Shown one piece after another: positions 9,662 through 19,144 of a DNA stretch of 64,000 nt. The DNA comes from Pseudomonas laurylsulfatiphila. GTDB lineage: Bacteria > Pseudomonadota > Gammaproteobacteria > Pseudomonadales > Pseudomonadaceae. The notes under the pieces were generated by a model, which ran no database searches, was not told the origin of the DNA, and saw only the letters and a list, made by a program, of their open reading frames with translations. The stretch covers positions 62,001-126,000 of the forward strand of contig NZ_NIRS01000006.1 of the NCBI RefSeq assembly GCF_002934665.1, given 5' to 3'. Each line of letters starts with the position of its first letter. Within the stretch, counting starts at the first letter, position 1. The translations under genes were made by a program, and so were the position numbers.

Positions 9662-10948
9662 TTACTGGGCGTCGAGTTGCTTGCCACGGGTTTCCGGCAG
9701 GCTCAGGGCCGCGAGAATCACCACACCGTAGGAAACCGCCGCGAAGGCACCGATGCCCACGCTCAGTGGTACGGTCTGGCTGAGCAGGCCGATCAGCAGC
9801 GGGAACAACGCCGCCAGCGCACGGCCGATGTTGTAGCAAAAACCCTGGCCCGAACCGCGAATGCGCGTGGGGAACAATTCGGTCAGGAATGCGCCCATGC
9901 CACTGAAAATCCCCGAGGCGAAGAAGCCCAGCGGAAAGCCCAGCCACAGCATCACGCCGTTGCTGACCGGCATTTGCGTGTACAGCAGGACAATGGTGAA
10001 CGAGCCGACGGCGAACAGGATGAAGTTCTTCTTGCGTCCGAGGATGTCGGTCAAATAGGCGCTGATGACATAACCCACGTAGGAACCGACGATCACCATC
10101 GCCAGATAACCGCTGGTATTGAGTACGCTCAAACCGCGTTCGTTTTTCAGGAAAGTCGGTAGCCAGGACGTGATGGCGTAGTAGCCGCCCAATGCGCCGG
10201 TGGTCAGCAACGAAGCGCGAATCGTGGTGAACAGCATGCCGGGGGCGAAGATCTCATAGAACTTCGACGGGTTGCTCGGCTCCTGCCGGGCTTTGGCTTG
10301 ACGATAGATTTCCGGGTCCTTGACCAGACGGCGGACAAAAATCACAAAAATCGCCGGCACGATGCCAAGGATGAACAGGGCGCGCCAGGCGTCTTCCGGT
10401 GGCAATACCGAGAACAGCAGCGCATACAGAATCGCCGTCAGCCCCCAACCCAGCGCCCAGCCGGATTGCACCATGCCCACAGCCTTGCCGCGGTCCTGGG
10501 CACGAATGACTTCGCCGATCAGCACAGCGCCGGCCGTCCACTCGCCGCCGAAACCGAAGCCCATCAGGGTCCGTGCAATCAGCAATTGCTCGTAGCTCTG
10601 GGCAAAGCCGCAGAGGAAGGTGAAGAAGGCAAACCACAACACGGTCAGTTGCAGGGTGCGCACACGACCGATGCGGTCGGAGAGAATCCCTGCGACCCAG
10701 CCACCGATGGCCGAAGCGATCAGGGTGCTGGTGTGAATCAGCCCGGCCTGGCCGGTGGTGATGCCCCACATGGCAATCAGGGTCGGCACGACGAAGCTGA
10801 GCATCTGGGTGTCCATGCCGTCCAGGCCATAGCCGATCTTGCAGCTCCAGAAGGTGCGGCGTTCCTGCTGATTGATGTTGCGATACCAGTCGAAAGGTCC
10901 CGGGCGAGCCGTGGCTTTCGCGATGACGGGGGTGTCGGGCGCACTCAT
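9662..10948 (-). CDS. MFS transporter, metabolite/H+ symporter type
   Basis: The 428-residue protein has twelve hydrophobic segments and the MFS motif GWVAGILSDRIGRVRTL after helix 2, with the repeat form YLTDILGRKK after helix 8. It resembles the sialate/aromatic-acid symporter group. Since pxpABC follows directly, 5-oxoproline or a related acid is a reasonable but unproven substrate. The LysR gene is divergent, 146 bp away. Confidence 0.82.
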   Translation of the reverse strand: MSAPDTPVIAKATARPGPFDWYRNINQQERRTFWSCKIGYGLDGMDTQMLSFVVPTLIAMWGITTGQAGLIHTSTLIASAIGGWVAGILSDRIGRVRTLQLTVLWFAFFTFLCGFAQSYEQLLIARTLMGFGFGGEWTAGAVLIGEVIRAQDRGKAVGMVQSGWALGWGLTAILYALLFSVLPPEDAWRALFILGIVPAIFVIFVRRLVKDPEIYRQAKARQEPSNPSKFYEIFAPGMLFTTIRASLLTTGALGGYYAITSWLPTFLKNERGLSVLNTSGYLAMVIVGSYVGYVISAYLTDILGRKKNFILFAVGSFTIVLLYTQMPVSNGVMLWLGFPLGFFASGIFSGMGAFLTELFPTRIRGSGQGFCYNIGRALAALFPLLIGLLSQTVPLSVGIGAFAAVSYGVVILAALSLPETRGKQLDAQ

Positions 10949-11094
10949 GGCAAATCTCCGCGCTGATTTTATTGGTATTGTTCTGAGCCCCGACGACGCC
11001 TATCGTGGGAACCGGATGCGCCGATTTTTGGACGCGCGCCCCGGCTGCGTCCAACTAATAAAAACCCGCCTTAGACATAAGAAATCTTTATCCC

Positions 11095-12009
11095 ATGAAC
11101 CTGAAGTTTCTCGAGACCTTTGTCTGGGTCGCCCGACTCAAGAGTTTTCGCCTGACCGCCGACAAGCTCTTCACCACTCAGGCTTCGATTTCCAGCCGGA
11201 TTGCGGTGCTTGAAGGTGAGCTTGGGGTGAAGCTGTTTCTGCGTGATTCGCGCGGCGTGAGCCTGACGCCGGAGGGCCTCAAAGTGCTCGATTACGCCGA
11301 GCAGATGCTGGACACCATGCAGGCACTCAAGCAGTCGATCGAGACCCGTTCGAGCAAGGCCGGACGTGTGCGCATCGGCGTGATGGACACGGTGATCCAT
11401 ACCTGGCTCAGCCCGTTGGTGGCGCAGATGACCGATCACTACCCGCTGGTGGAAATCGAGTTGGTGGCCGATACCTCGCTCAACCTCTGCGATCAGCTGC
11501 AAAAAGGCTTTCTCGATGTGATCCTGCAAACCGACCTGCTGCGCCAGGAAAGCGTGCGCAGCCTGGAACTGGCCAGCCACCCCATGGGCTGGATCGTCGC
11601 CAGCAATTCCATTTACAACCGTGAGTACTCGGGCATCGCTGACCTGGCGGGCGAACGGATCATCACCTATTCGAAAAACTCCCATCCGCACCAGGAAGTG
11701 CTGGCCCTGATGCAGGCCAATGGCGTGATGGCGCCGCGACTGAACTGCGTGAACTCGGTGTCGGCGATTACCCGGCTGCTGCGCGACGGATTTGGCATTG
11801 GCGCGTTGCCGCCGGTGCTGGTGGCCGAGGAACTGGCACGGGGGGAGTTGACCCTGCTGGACATCGATCAGCGACCACCCGACTTGCAGGTGGTGGTGTC
11901 GTGGCGGGTGGGTGTGGAGTGGGTCGAGGAGATTGTGGCGTTGTGTCAGCAGGTGCTGGAGGGGTATGCGCAGAAGGTGGGAGAGCGCTACATCGTCCTG
12001 AATCGCTAA
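11095..12009 (+). CDS. LysR-type transcriptional regulator
   Basis: The 304-residue protein has an N-terminal winged helix-turn-helix (residues 1-60; RLTADKLFTTQASISSRIAVLE) and a LysR effector domain. It is divergent from the MFS-pxpABC unit, the classic layout for a LysR regulator of that unit. The effector is likely the substrate of the pathway, by inference only. Confidence 0.85.
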   Translation: MNLKFLETFVWVARLKSFRLTADKLFTTQASISSRIAVLEGELGVKLFLRDSRGVSLTPEGLKVLDYAEQMLDTMQALKQSIETRSSKAGRVRIGVMDTVIHTWLSPLVAQMTDHYPLVEIELVADTSLNLCDQLQKGFLDVILQTDLLRQESVRSLELASHPMGWIVASNSIYNREYSGIADLAGERIITYSKNSHPHQEVLALMQANGVMAPRLNCVNSVSAITRLLRDGFGIGALPPVLVAEELARGELTLLDIDQRPPDLQVVVSWRVGVEWVEEIVALCQQVLEGYAQKVGERYIVLNR

Positions 12010-12015
12010 AGTCCC

Positions 12016-12095
12016 CTGTAGGAGCTGGCTTGCCAGCGAAGGCGTCTGCCTGACGCACCGCGCCGCCTGGTTCGCTGGCAAGCCAGCTCCTACAA
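12016..12095. repeat. REP-type inverted repeat, 'GGCTTGCCAGCG' form
   Basis: Arms CTGTAGGAGCTGGCTTGCCAGCG and TCGCTGGCAAGCCAGCTCC face each other between convergent genes. A second copy of this form is at 19553-19630. Confidence 0.9.
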
Positions 12096-12102
12096 AGACA
12101 TC

Positions 12103-12645
12103 TTACAACCCGCGCAAATCCCGCTCTTCGATCGGCCGGCTCTGGCGCAGACGCTTGCCGCCCAGCACCACCCAGTCGATCAGACGGAACAGGCACTCGA
12201 TCCCGAACGACAGTAGCAACGCGCCGCTCATGCCCCAGACTATCGCTTCGGGTGTCAACAGGATCTGGTAGCTGTAGCCGTTCCAGGTTTCCTTGCGGAT
12301 GTCCGGATCGGCGGCCAGTACCACTTGCAGGAAGCGGATGTACCACGGCCCCTGCATCGCCTGGAACTGTTTATCCAGCGCCAATTGACGGGTCAGCAGG
12401 TTGCTCAGGCTGTCGGCGTCGCTACGGAAGATCGGGTCCTCGCTGGCGCGGTAATGCGCGACCAGCGCCTGCATGTCGCCCTTGAAGAACTGATTGGCGG
12501 TGTTCTGGAAGCCGCTCAACCCGGCTTGCGCCTCGATCAGATGAGCTTCGACCCGTTTGGTGTAATCGTTGATGAACCCCGGCACCTGGACACCGATCAA
12601 CAGGCCCGCCGCAAACAACACCAGCCGTAGATAACTGAGCAACAT
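12103..12645 (-). CDS. DUF2937 membrane protein
   Basis: The 180-residue protein has an N-terminal hydrophobic helix (about 4-24), a helical loop that may lie in the periplasm, and a second membrane span near residues 130-160, as in DUF2937 proteins. The ATG at 12645 (MLLSYLRLVLF) is preceded by AAGGAG-like sequence in the end region of the upstream gene, 11 bp after its stop. The function is unknown. Confidence 0.72.
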   Translation of the reverse strand: MLLSYLRLVLFAAGLLIGVQVPGFINDYTKRVEAHLIEAQAGLSGFQNTANQFFKGDMQALVAHYRASEDPIFRSDADSLSNLLTRQLALDKQFQAMQGPWYIRFLQVVLAADPDIRKETWNGYSYQILLTPEAIVWGMSGALLLSFGIECLFRLIDWVVLGGKRLRQSRPIEERDLRGL

Positions 12646-12656
12646 GCAAGGAGTCC

Positions 12657-13433
12657 TTATTCGGTCGTGCCCTGGCTGACGCATTCGCCGCGTCGCCACA
12701 AGCTCCATTGACCCGGTTCGTAACGGGTCCAGGTTTCGTTTTCGGTCAAGGGTTCGGTGGCGATGACGGTGACCACATCGTCAGGGGTGGTTTCGGCCTG
12801 AAAGTCGACGATCACGTCGACATCTTTCAGGCGCGCCGGGCCAAAGGGGGCGCGGCGGGTGATCTGCGCCAACTTGGTCGAGCAATAGCAGAACAGCCAG
12901 TCACCGTCGCTGAGCAGGCAGTTGAACACGCCTTTGCTGCGGTACTCGGCGCAAGCGGCCACCAGATCCGGCAGTAACGTTTCGACCTCGACCGGTTCGG
13001 GGAACGCCGCACGCACACGGTTGAGCAAATCGCAGAATGCCGCTTCGCTGTCGGTATCGCCCACGGGGCGGTAGAAACTGGCCGTTGGCTGAAAATCCGC
13101 CAACTGGCCGTTATGGGCGAAACACCAGTTGCGCCCCCACAGCTCGCGGACGAACGGATGGGTGTTGGACAGGCAGACCTTGCCGACGTTGGCCTGGCGG
13201 ATGTGCCCGATCACCACTTCGCTCTTGATCGGATAGCGCTGCACCAGGTTGGCGACTTCCGACTCGCAGCTGGCCGCCGGGTCCTGGAACAGCCGCAGCC
13301 CACGGCCTTCATAGAAGGCAATGCCCCAGCCGTCGCGATGCGGGCCGGTGCGGCCGCCGCGCTGCATCAGCCCGGTAAAGCTGAACACGATATCGGTCGG
13401 GACATTGGCGCTCATGCCCAATAACTCACACAT
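12657..13433 (-). CDS. Class II glutamine amidotransferase, YafJ-like
   Basis: The 258-residue protein starts MCELLGMSANVP, placing the N-terminal nucleophile at C2 after removal of Met1, and has RGGRTGPHRDGWGIAFYEG and the SNTHPF and FAHNGQL elements of Ntn amidotransferases. This is the YafJ/Gat-II stand-alone type whose acceptor substrate is not known. It is cotranscribed with the DUF2937 gene downstream. Confidence 0.87.
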   Translation of the reverse strand: MCELLGMSANVPTDIVFSFTGLMQRGGRTGPHRDGWGIAFYEGRGLRLFQDPAASCESEVANLVQRYPIKSEVVIGHIRQANVGKVCLSNTHPFVRELWGRNWCFAHNGQLADFQPTASFYRPVGDTDSEAAFCDLLNRVRAAFPEPVEVETLLPDLVAACAEYRSKGVFNCLLSDGDWLFCYCSTKLAQITRRAPFGPARLKDVDVIVDFQAETTPDDVVTVIATEPLTENETWTRYEPGQWSLWRRGECVSQGTTE

Positions 13434-13465
13434 GTTCGGACGCTCGCTCTATCGCAGGGGCAAGA

Positions 13466-13963
13466 TTACAGACGGGGTTCGACTCGCATCCGCTGAGGAT
13501 TGCTCGGCACGGGCGGACGACCGTAACGATCATCGCCGGCACCGCCAAACGGTTGATCATCCTCAGGCTCTTCGGCGCGGACGGCGGCTTTGGTGGCAGC
13601 CTCACGCTCCTTGCGGGCGTTGGCGGCGCGCTCGATGGGGAAACGGATCGCCACCAGCACCAGATAGAGGCCGAATGCGATCATGCCGTACATGAACAGA
13701 TCGGAAATCGCCCGCCAGGCGTTGTTGCCGACCTTGAACAGCAGGTCGAGCGCGGTAATGGCGACGGCCGGTGCGACTTTATCCTTGACCGGGTCGATGA
13801 TGGTCGGGCTGAACAGCAGCACGACCATCAGCAGCCGCAGCGGCTCACGCAGCCAACGCCACATCCAGCGGGTCAAGCGCATCCACACCAACAGGCAGCC
13901 CAAAGCGGCGAAGGCGTAGAGGCCCCAAGCGATCAGATAGTCGTTCTCGGTCATGGTGTCCAT
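13466..13963 (-). CDS. Conserved membrane protein with acidic/proline-rich tail
   Basis: The 165-residue protein has three or four hydrophobic segments (about 8-28, 40-60, 85-108) and a hydrophilic C-terminal tail rich in Glu, Pro and Arg. I do not recognise a functional family. The start could be M1 or M4 (MTENDYLIAWG); neither has a clear ribosome binding site. It lies 32 bp upstream of the YafJ-like gene on the same strand. Confidence 0.6.
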   Translation of the reverse strand: MDTMTENDYLIAWGLYAFAALGCLLVWMRLTRWMWRWLREPLRLLMVVLLFSPTIIDPVKDKVAPAVAITALDLLFKVGNNAWRAISDLFMYGMIAFGLYLVLVAIRFPIERAANARKEREAATKAAVRAEEPEDDQPFGGAGDDRYGRPPVPSNPQRMRVEPRL

Positions 13964-14033
13964 GGCAAGGCAGGCAAAGAGGCGCTTATGATAACGGCTT
14001 TTCGTCCGACAGGCTGCATCAACACATAGAACC

Positions 14034-14126
14034 CTGTAGGAGCGAGCTTGCTCGCGATGGCGGACTGACAGTCAACACTGCTGTTGAATGAACCGGCCGC
14101 ATCGCGAGCAAGCTCGCTCCCACAGG
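14034..14126. repeat. REP-type inverted repeat, 'GCGAGCTTGCTCGCGATG' form
   Basis: Arms CTGTAGGAGCGAGCTTGCTC and ATCGCGAGCAAGCTCGCTCC face each other across about 50 bp. It is the commonest form in this window (also 16284, 18421, 42413 and 60421). Confidence 0.9.
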
Positions 14127-14166
14127 TTATTCACCCCCAATTCCGTACACTGCTCGAGAGTCCTTC

Positions 14167-16221
14167 ATGCCCCTATCCGCCAACATTCACGACGCTCCGA
14201 TTGCCCACAAGGCTGATGGCTCCGATCCGTATGCCTGGCTGCAAGAGCGCGACACCGATGCAGTGCTCGACTATCTGAAAGCTGAAAACAGCTATCAGGA
14301 GGCGCAAACCGCCGACCAGGCCGGGCTGCGCGAGACCCTGTTCGAGGAGATCAAGGGGCGGATTCTCGAGACCGACCTGTCCCTGCCCTCGCCCTGGGGA
14401 CCGTATCTGTACTACACCCGCACCACCGCAGGCGATGAGTATGCCCGGCACTACCGCTGCCCCCGTCCGGCCGATGACAGCCTGACCCTCGACGAAAGCC
14501 GCGAACAACTGCTGCTGGACCCCAACGAACTGGCCAACGGCGGCTTCTTTTCCCTGGGTGCGTTCAGCATCAGCCCGGACCATCAGCGCCTGGCCTACAG
14601 CATCGACTCCAGTGGCGACGAGATTTACACGCTGTTCGTGAAGGAATTGTCCGACGGCCGCGTCAGCGAGCTGGAATTCCAGGACTGTGACGGCAGCATG
14701 ACCTGGGCCAACGACAGCCTGACGCTGTTCTTTGGCGAGCTGGACGACACCCATCGCCCACACAAGCTGTATCGCTATCGACTGGACGGTACGGCGGCCG
14801 AAGAAGTGTTCCATGAGCCGGACGGTCGCTTCTTCATGCATTGCTACCGTTCAAGCTCCGAGCAGCAACTGCTGCTGTCCGTGGGCAGCAAGACCACCAG
14901 CGAAGTCTGGGTCCTCGATGCCTCCCGGCCCCAGCAGGCATTTACCTGCCTGGCGCCACGGGTTGAGGATCATGAATACGACGTGGATCACGGCGCACTC
15001 GACGGGCAATGGACCTGGTTCATCCGCACCAACCGCGACGGCATCAATTTCGCCTTGTACACGGCCGTCGATACCGGCGCCGCGCCCACCGAAGCCGACT
15101 GGCAGAACCTGATCCCCCATAGCGACACGGTGATGATCGACGGCATCAGCCTGAACACCGGGGCCATGACCCTCAGCCTGCGGCTTGGCGGCTTGCCGGT
15201 CATTGAAGTTCACCCACAAGGCCTGGCGCCTTATCGTGTGCAACTGCCGGATGCGGCCTACAGCCTGCACGTGCAAAACAGCCTGGAGTTCGAAAGCGAG
15301 CGGATTCGCCTGCGCTACGAAGCATTGAACCGTCCGGCGCAAATCCGCCAACTGGAGCTCGCGACCGGCGAACAGAAAGTCCTCAAGCAAACCCCGGTGC
15401 TCGGCCCGTTCGACGCCGACGCCTACATCAGCCAGCGCCTGTGGGCCACTGCGCCGGACGGCACGCAAGTGCCCATCAGCCTGGTGATCAAACGCACAGA
15501 CCTCGGTAAACCGGTGCCGCTGTACCTCTACGGTTATGGCGCCTATGGCGAAAGCCTCGACCCATGGTTTTCCCATGCGCGCCTGAGCCTGCTGGATCGC
15601 GGCATGGCGTTTGCCATTGCCCACGTGCGGGGTGGCGGCGAACTGGGAGAAGCCTGGTATCGCGCCGGCAAGCAGGAGCACAAGCACAACACCTTCAGCG
15701 ACTTTATCGCCTGCGCCGAACACCTTATTGCCCAAGGCTTCACCACTGCACCGCAGTTGGCGATCAGCGGCGGCAGCGCCGGCGGCTTGCTGATCGGCGC
15801 AGTGCTCAATCAACGGCCGCAGCTGTTTGGCGCCGCCATCGCCGAAGTGCCGTTCGTCGACGTACTCAACACCATGCTCGACCCCGATCTGCCATTGACC
15901 GTGACGGAATACGACGAGTGGGGCAACCCTGAAGAGCCGGACGTTTATGATCGGATCAAGGCCTACGCCCCGTACGAAAACGTCACCGCGCAAGCTTATC
16001 CCGCGACCCTGGTGATCGCCGGCTACAACGACAGCCGCGTGCAGTACTGGGAAGCGGCCAAGTGGGTGGCGAAATTGCGCGCGACCAAGACCGACAGCAA
16101 TCCGCTACTGCTCAAGACTGAACTCGGTGCCGGGCATGGCGGGATGAGCGGTCGGTATCAGGGATTGCGTGACGTAGCTCTCGAATATGCATTTTTGTTC
16201 AAGGTGTTGGCCATTGCCTGA
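14167..16221 (+). CDS. ptrB: S9-family oligopeptidase (oligopeptidase B / prolyl oligopeptidase type)
   Basis: The 684-residue protein has an N-terminal beta-propeller and a C-terminal alpha/beta-hydrolase domain. The catalytic triad can be placed at S537 (ISGGSAGG), D622 (GYNDSRV) and H657 (GAGHGG). Sequence and length fit the oligopeptidase B branch of S9A, cytoplasmic enzymes that cut short peptides, often after basic residues. The symbol is my best family match; specificity is not certain. Confidence 0.82.
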   Translation: MPLSANIHDAPIAHKADGSDPYAWLQERDTDAVLDYLKAENSYQEAQTADQAGLRETLFEEIKGRILETDLSLPSPWGPYLYYTRTTAGDEYARHYRCPRPADDSLTLDESREQLLLDPNELANGGFFSLGAFSISPDHQRLAYSIDSSGDEIYTLFVKELSDGRVSELEFQDCDGSMTWANDSLTLFFGELDDTHRPHKLYRYRLDGTAAEEVFHEPDGRFFMHCYRSSSEQQLLLSVGSKTTSEVWVLDASRPQQAFTCLAPRVEDHEYDVDHGALDGQWTWFIRTNRDGINFALYTAVDTGAAPTEADWQNLIPHSDTVMIDGISLNTGAMTLSLRLGGLPVIEVHPQGLAPYRVQLPDAAYSLHVQNSLEFESERIRLRYEALNRPAQIRQLELATGEQKVLKQTPVLGPFDADAYISQRLWATAPDGTQVPISLVIKRTDLGKPVPLYLYGYGAYGESLDPWFSHARLSLLDRGMAFAIAHVRGGGELGEAWYRAGKQEHKHNTFSDFIACAEHLIAQGFTTAPQLAISGGSAGGLLIGAVLNQRPQLFGAAIAEVPFVDVLNTMLDPDLPLTVTEYDEWGNPEEPDVYDRIKAYAPYENVTAQAYPATLVIAGYNDSRVQYWEAAKWVAKLRATKTDSNPLLLKTELGAGHGGMSGRYQGLRDVALEYAFLFKVLAIA

Positions 16222-16283
16222 GGAACTTGGGCCGAGGCACCGGTCTTAATTCCGCACGCCGGATGCCGATACAACCCGTATCC

Positions 16284-16380
16284 CTGTGGGAGCGAGCTTG
16301 CTCGCGATGACGTCTGCACAATCAACCAACCTCACCGTTGACTGTGAAACCGCAATCGCGAGCAAGCTCGCTCCTACAAA
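16284..16380. repeat. REP-type inverted repeat, 'GCGAGCTTGCTCGCGATG' form
   Basis: Arms CTGTGGGAGCGAGCTTGCTC and ATCGCGAGCAAGCTCGCTCC lie between the peptidase gene and the cyclic-nucleotide-binding gene, both rightward. Confidence 0.9.
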
Positions 16381-16430
16381 GGCCATTCAATACCCGAAAA
16401 AACAGACACAACAATAAAGACCGTGACGAC

Positions 16431-16898
16431 ATGTCTGAATCAACCTTTCTGAACAACGAAATTCGCGACTGGCTGATGGATTGCGGCCTGTTCAATCAAC
16501 TGTTGCCGGCGGACTTCGCCGCGGCCTCGGGCTACTTCAGTATCAGCACCATTGCCCAGGGCGAGGAGATCTTCCAGGAGGGCGATGCCGGCAGCTTCAT
16601 GTGCATCATCCATACCGGTCAGGTGGCGGTGCAGAAAACCACCGCTGACGGGCAACGAGTCACCATCGCCACGTTGCGCAGCGGCCGCTCGTTCGGGGAA
16701 ATGGCCGTGCTCGACGGCGAACGGCGCTCGGCCAGTTGCGTGGCCGCGAGCAACTGCCAGTTGCTCAACCTGGGCAAGGACTCGCTGGAAAAGATGCTCA
16801 ACGATGCACCGAAAATCGCCGCCAAGATCATCCGTGCCCTCGCCGTCTCCCTGTCCAAACGCCTGCGCATGGCCGACGGTCAATTGCTTTCGCAGTAG
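16431..16898 (+). CDS. Cyclic nucleotide-binding domain protein
   Basis: The 155-residue protein consists almost entirely of a Crp/PKA-type cyclic-nucleotide-binding fold, including EEIFQEGDAGSFMCIIHTG and the phosphate-binding cassette SFGEMAVLDGERRSASC, where E and R would hold the ribose phosphate. There is no helix-turn-helix, so it is unlikely to bind DNA alone. It may sense cAMP or a related ligand and act through a partner. The ATG at 16431 gives MSESTFLNN. Confidence 0.8.
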   Translation: MSESTFLNNEIRDWLMDCGLFNQLLPADFAAASGYFSISTIAQGEEIFQEGDAGSFMCIIHTGQVAVQKTTADGQRVTIATLRSGRSFGEMAVLDGERRSASCVAASNCQLLNLGKDSLEKMLNDAPKIAAKIIRALAVSLSKRLRMADGQLLSQ

Positions 16899-16900
16899 GT

Positions 16901-17191
16901 CTAGCCACCCGGTGATTTGACTTTCGGCGGGTTCGGTTCGATTCCCGGCACGGGCTGATCCTTGGTTGGCGGGCTGGGCATTTCAATCGGCACCAACGGC
17001 GGCCCGCTACTGCCGGGGCCGACTTTCGGCAACGGCGCCGGGCTGATTTGCGGGTAAGGCGTTGGCGTGGCGGTGCCGGGCGAACCGGGTATCGGCGCGG
17101 GGCTGACGGGAATCGTTTGCAACTGTTGGGCCTGCGCTGCAGTTATCGAGAGCGCGGCCAGGGCAATGACCGTTAGAATGGTGCGCTTCAT
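16901..17191 (-). CDS. Small exported proline-rich protein
   Basis: The 96-residue protein has a clear signal peptide (MKRTILTVIALAALSITAAQA, cleavage expected after AQA) followed by a mature part of about 75 residues with roughly one third proline and many glycines and no cysteines. It is probably unfolded in the periplasm. The start at 17191 is the one that gives the signal peptide. No function is known to me; it is convergent with the gene before it. Confidence 0.6.
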   Translation of the reverse strand: MKRTILTVIALAALSITAAQAQQLQTIPVSPAPIPGSPGTATPTPYPQISPAPLPKVGPGSSGPPLVPIEMPSPPTKDQPVPGIEPNPPKVKSPGG

Positions 17192-17286
17192 CAATGGCTC
17201 CGTTGGCCTTGTCGTCATGAACAGGCTACTCCCAACTGCGTCTGTTTGCCCTCCCGAGTTCTGCCAATTTTCTTCAAGTGAGCCCC

Positions 17287-17973
17287 ATGAAACGTTTCGT
17301 TCTGCTGGACACCACCCCCATTCCTGAAAACGGCGGTGCCCTGTGCCTGTTCGAATATGGCGAGGATTTCGTCATCAAGATCCAGGGTGGCGACGGCGGA
17401 CAATTGATGAACACGCGCATGCACGGCTCCGAAGATGCCCTGGCCGAGATCCCCTGCCGCAAGGTCGCTGGTCGACCGAATTCACGGGTGCTGATCGGCG
17501 GCCTTGGCATGGGATTCACCCTCGCCTCGGCGCTCAAGCACCTGGGCAAGACCGCCGAAGTGGTGGTCGCCGAGCTGGTCCCCGGCGTAGTTGAGTGGAA
17601 CCGTGGACCGCTGGGCGAAAAGGCCGGCAACCCGCTGCTCGACCCGCGCACGGTGATTCGCATGGAAGACGTGGCCAAGGTCCTGCAAGCCGAACCCCAG
17701 GGCTTCGATGCCATCATGCTCGATGTCGACAACGGCCCCGAAGGCCTGACCCAGAAGGCCAACAGCTGGCTGTACTCCTCCGCCGGCCTGAACGCCTGCG
17801 CCAGGGCCATGCGCCCCAAAGGCGTGCTGGCGGTCTGGTCGGCCAGCGCTGATCGGCAGTTTTCCGACAAACTGAAGAAAGCCGGCTTCAAGGCCGAGGA
17901 AGTACAGGTCTTCGCCCACGGCAACAAGGGCACCCGCCACACCATCTGGATTGCCGAGAAGCTCAAGGGCTAG
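17287..17973 (+). CDS. Spermidine synthase-like methyltransferase-fold protein
   Basis: The 228-residue protein has the nucleotide-binding loop LIGGLGMGFTLASALKHLG and an acidic VAELVPGVVEWNR strand, the signature of the spermidine synthase/SAM-methyltransferase fold. It lacks the N-terminal beta domain of true spermidine synthases, so polyamine synthesis is not assured. I start at the ATG at 17287; a GTG three codons upstream is also open. Confidence 0.72.
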   Translation: MKRFVLLDTTPIPENGGALCLFEYGEDFVIKIQGGDGGQLMNTRMHGSEDALAEIPCRKVAGRPNSRVLIGGLGMGFTLASALKHLGKTAEVVVAELVPGVVEWNRGPLGEKAGNPLLDPRTVIRMEDVAKVLQAEPQGFDAIMLDVDNGPEGLTQKANSWLYSSAGLNACARAMRPKGVLAVWSASADRQFSDKLKKAGFKAEEVQVFAHGNKGTRHTIWIAEKLKG

Positions 17974-18023
17974 GCTAAACTTCACCCTATAACCGTCATT
18001 AGTCATTCTACAAAGGTGAACCC

Positions 18024-18395
18024 ATGAGTTCGTCCACCCCGACCAACACTTCGAAGCTGGATCGCATCCTCGCCGACAACCAGCGCGACAAGGAAATGGG
18101 CTACCGCGACAAGGCCCTGAAGATGTACCCGCACGTCTGTGGCCGCTGCGCCCGCGAATTCTCCGGCAAGCGCCTGAGCGAACTGACCGTGCACCACCGC
18201 GACCACAACCACGACAACAACCCGCAGGACGGCTCGAACTGGGAGCTGTTGTGCCTGTACTGCCACGATAACGAACACTCACGCTATACCGACCAGCAGT
18301 ATTTCGGTGAAGGCTCGCTGAGCACGCCGAAAATCGCCAAGGCCACGCATAACCCGTTTGCGGCGTTGGCGGGTCTCATGAAAAAAGAAGAATGA
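18024..18395 (+). CDS. yajD: HNH nuclease-family protein YajD
   Basis: The 123-residue protein carries an HNH/ββα-metal motif: CGRCAREFSG, then LTVHHRDHNHDNNP and a closing LCLYCHDNEH. The four cysteines form a zinc site around the HNH core. It matches E. coli YajD in length and order. Its target is unknown. A REP repeat follows. Confidence 0.85.
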   Translation: MSSSTPTNTSKLDRILADNQRDKEMGYRDKALKMYPHVCGRCAREFSGKRLSELTVHHRDHNHDNNPQDGSNWELLCLYCHDNEHSRYTDQQYFGEGSLSTPKIAKATHNPFAALAGLMKKEE

Positions 18396-18420
18396 AGTAC
18401 TTCGGTACCTGAACCGGCCC

Positions 18421-18503
18421 CTTCGCGAGCAGGCTCGCTCCCACATCGTTCTGCGTCCGTCTGGACACCTCGGTCAACTGTGGGAGCGAGCCTGCTCGCG
18501 AAA
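18421..18503. repeat. REP-type inverted repeat, 'GCGAGCAGGCTCGC' form
   Basis: Arms CTTCGCGAGCAGGCTCGCTC and GAGCGAGCCTGCTCGCGAA face each other. It is a close variant of the unit at 14034 with AGGCT in place of AAGCT. Confidence 0.9.
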
Positions 18504-18593
18504 GCAATCGCTCAGACACCACAAGTCTTGAATCTGCCCGCCCTCCCCCAATCCCCGTATAATCGCGCTTTTTTCCCGAAAGGCACCCCGCTC

Positions 18594-19064
18594 GTGGCAG
18601 ACAAACGGTACAGCTGCATTGGTTTGTATAACCCCAAGTCACCGGAGAACGTCGGTTCGGTGATGCGCGCCGCTGGCTGTTATGGCGTGGCGTCGGTGTT
18701 CTACACCGGCAAGCGCTATGAACGCGCCGCCGACTTCGTCACCGATACCAAGCGCGTGCACTACGACATCCCGCTGATCGGCATCGATGACCTGAAGAAA
18801 ATCCTGCCGCTCAATTGTGTGCCCGTCGCCGTGGAACTGGTTGAGGGTGCCCGCCCTCTGCCGGAATACACCCACCCGGATCGCGCGCTCTACATCTTCG
18901 GCCCGGAAGACGGCTCGCTGGATAAGGAGATTCGCGACTGGTGCGAAGACGTGGTCTACATTCCGACCACCGGTTGCATGAACCTGGCCGCCACGGTCAA
19001 CGTCGTGCTCTACGACCGCATGTCCAAGGGGCTCAATACCCGCTCCGGGCCAAAATTCCGCTGA
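18594..19064 (+). CDS. SpoU/TrmH-family RNA 2'-O-methyltransferase
   Basis: The 156-residue protein shows the three SPOUT motifs: LYNPKSPENVGSVMRAAGCYG, ALYIFGPEDGSL and IPTTGCMNLAATVNVVLYD. The fold binds S-adenosylmethionine in a knot and methylates ribose in tRNA or rRNA. It is a minimal catalytic domain. I start at the GTG at 18594, preceded by AAAGG; a TATAAT box at 18558-18563 suggests its own promoter. The target nucleotide is not known. Confidence 0.82.
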   Translation: MADKRYSCIGLYNPKSPENVGSVMRAAGCYGVASVFYTGKRYERAADFVTDTKRVHYDIPLIGIDDLKKILPLNCVPVAVELVEGARPLPEYTHPDRALYIFGPEDGSLDKEIRDWCEDVVYIPTTGCMNLAATVNVVLYDRMSKGLNTRSGPKFR

Positions 19065-19144
19065 ATCGCCGCACATCCGATTGAACGAGCTGCCCGCCCC
19101 GGCGGTCAGCTGGACTATCGACCACTGAAGCCTGGAGACAGACC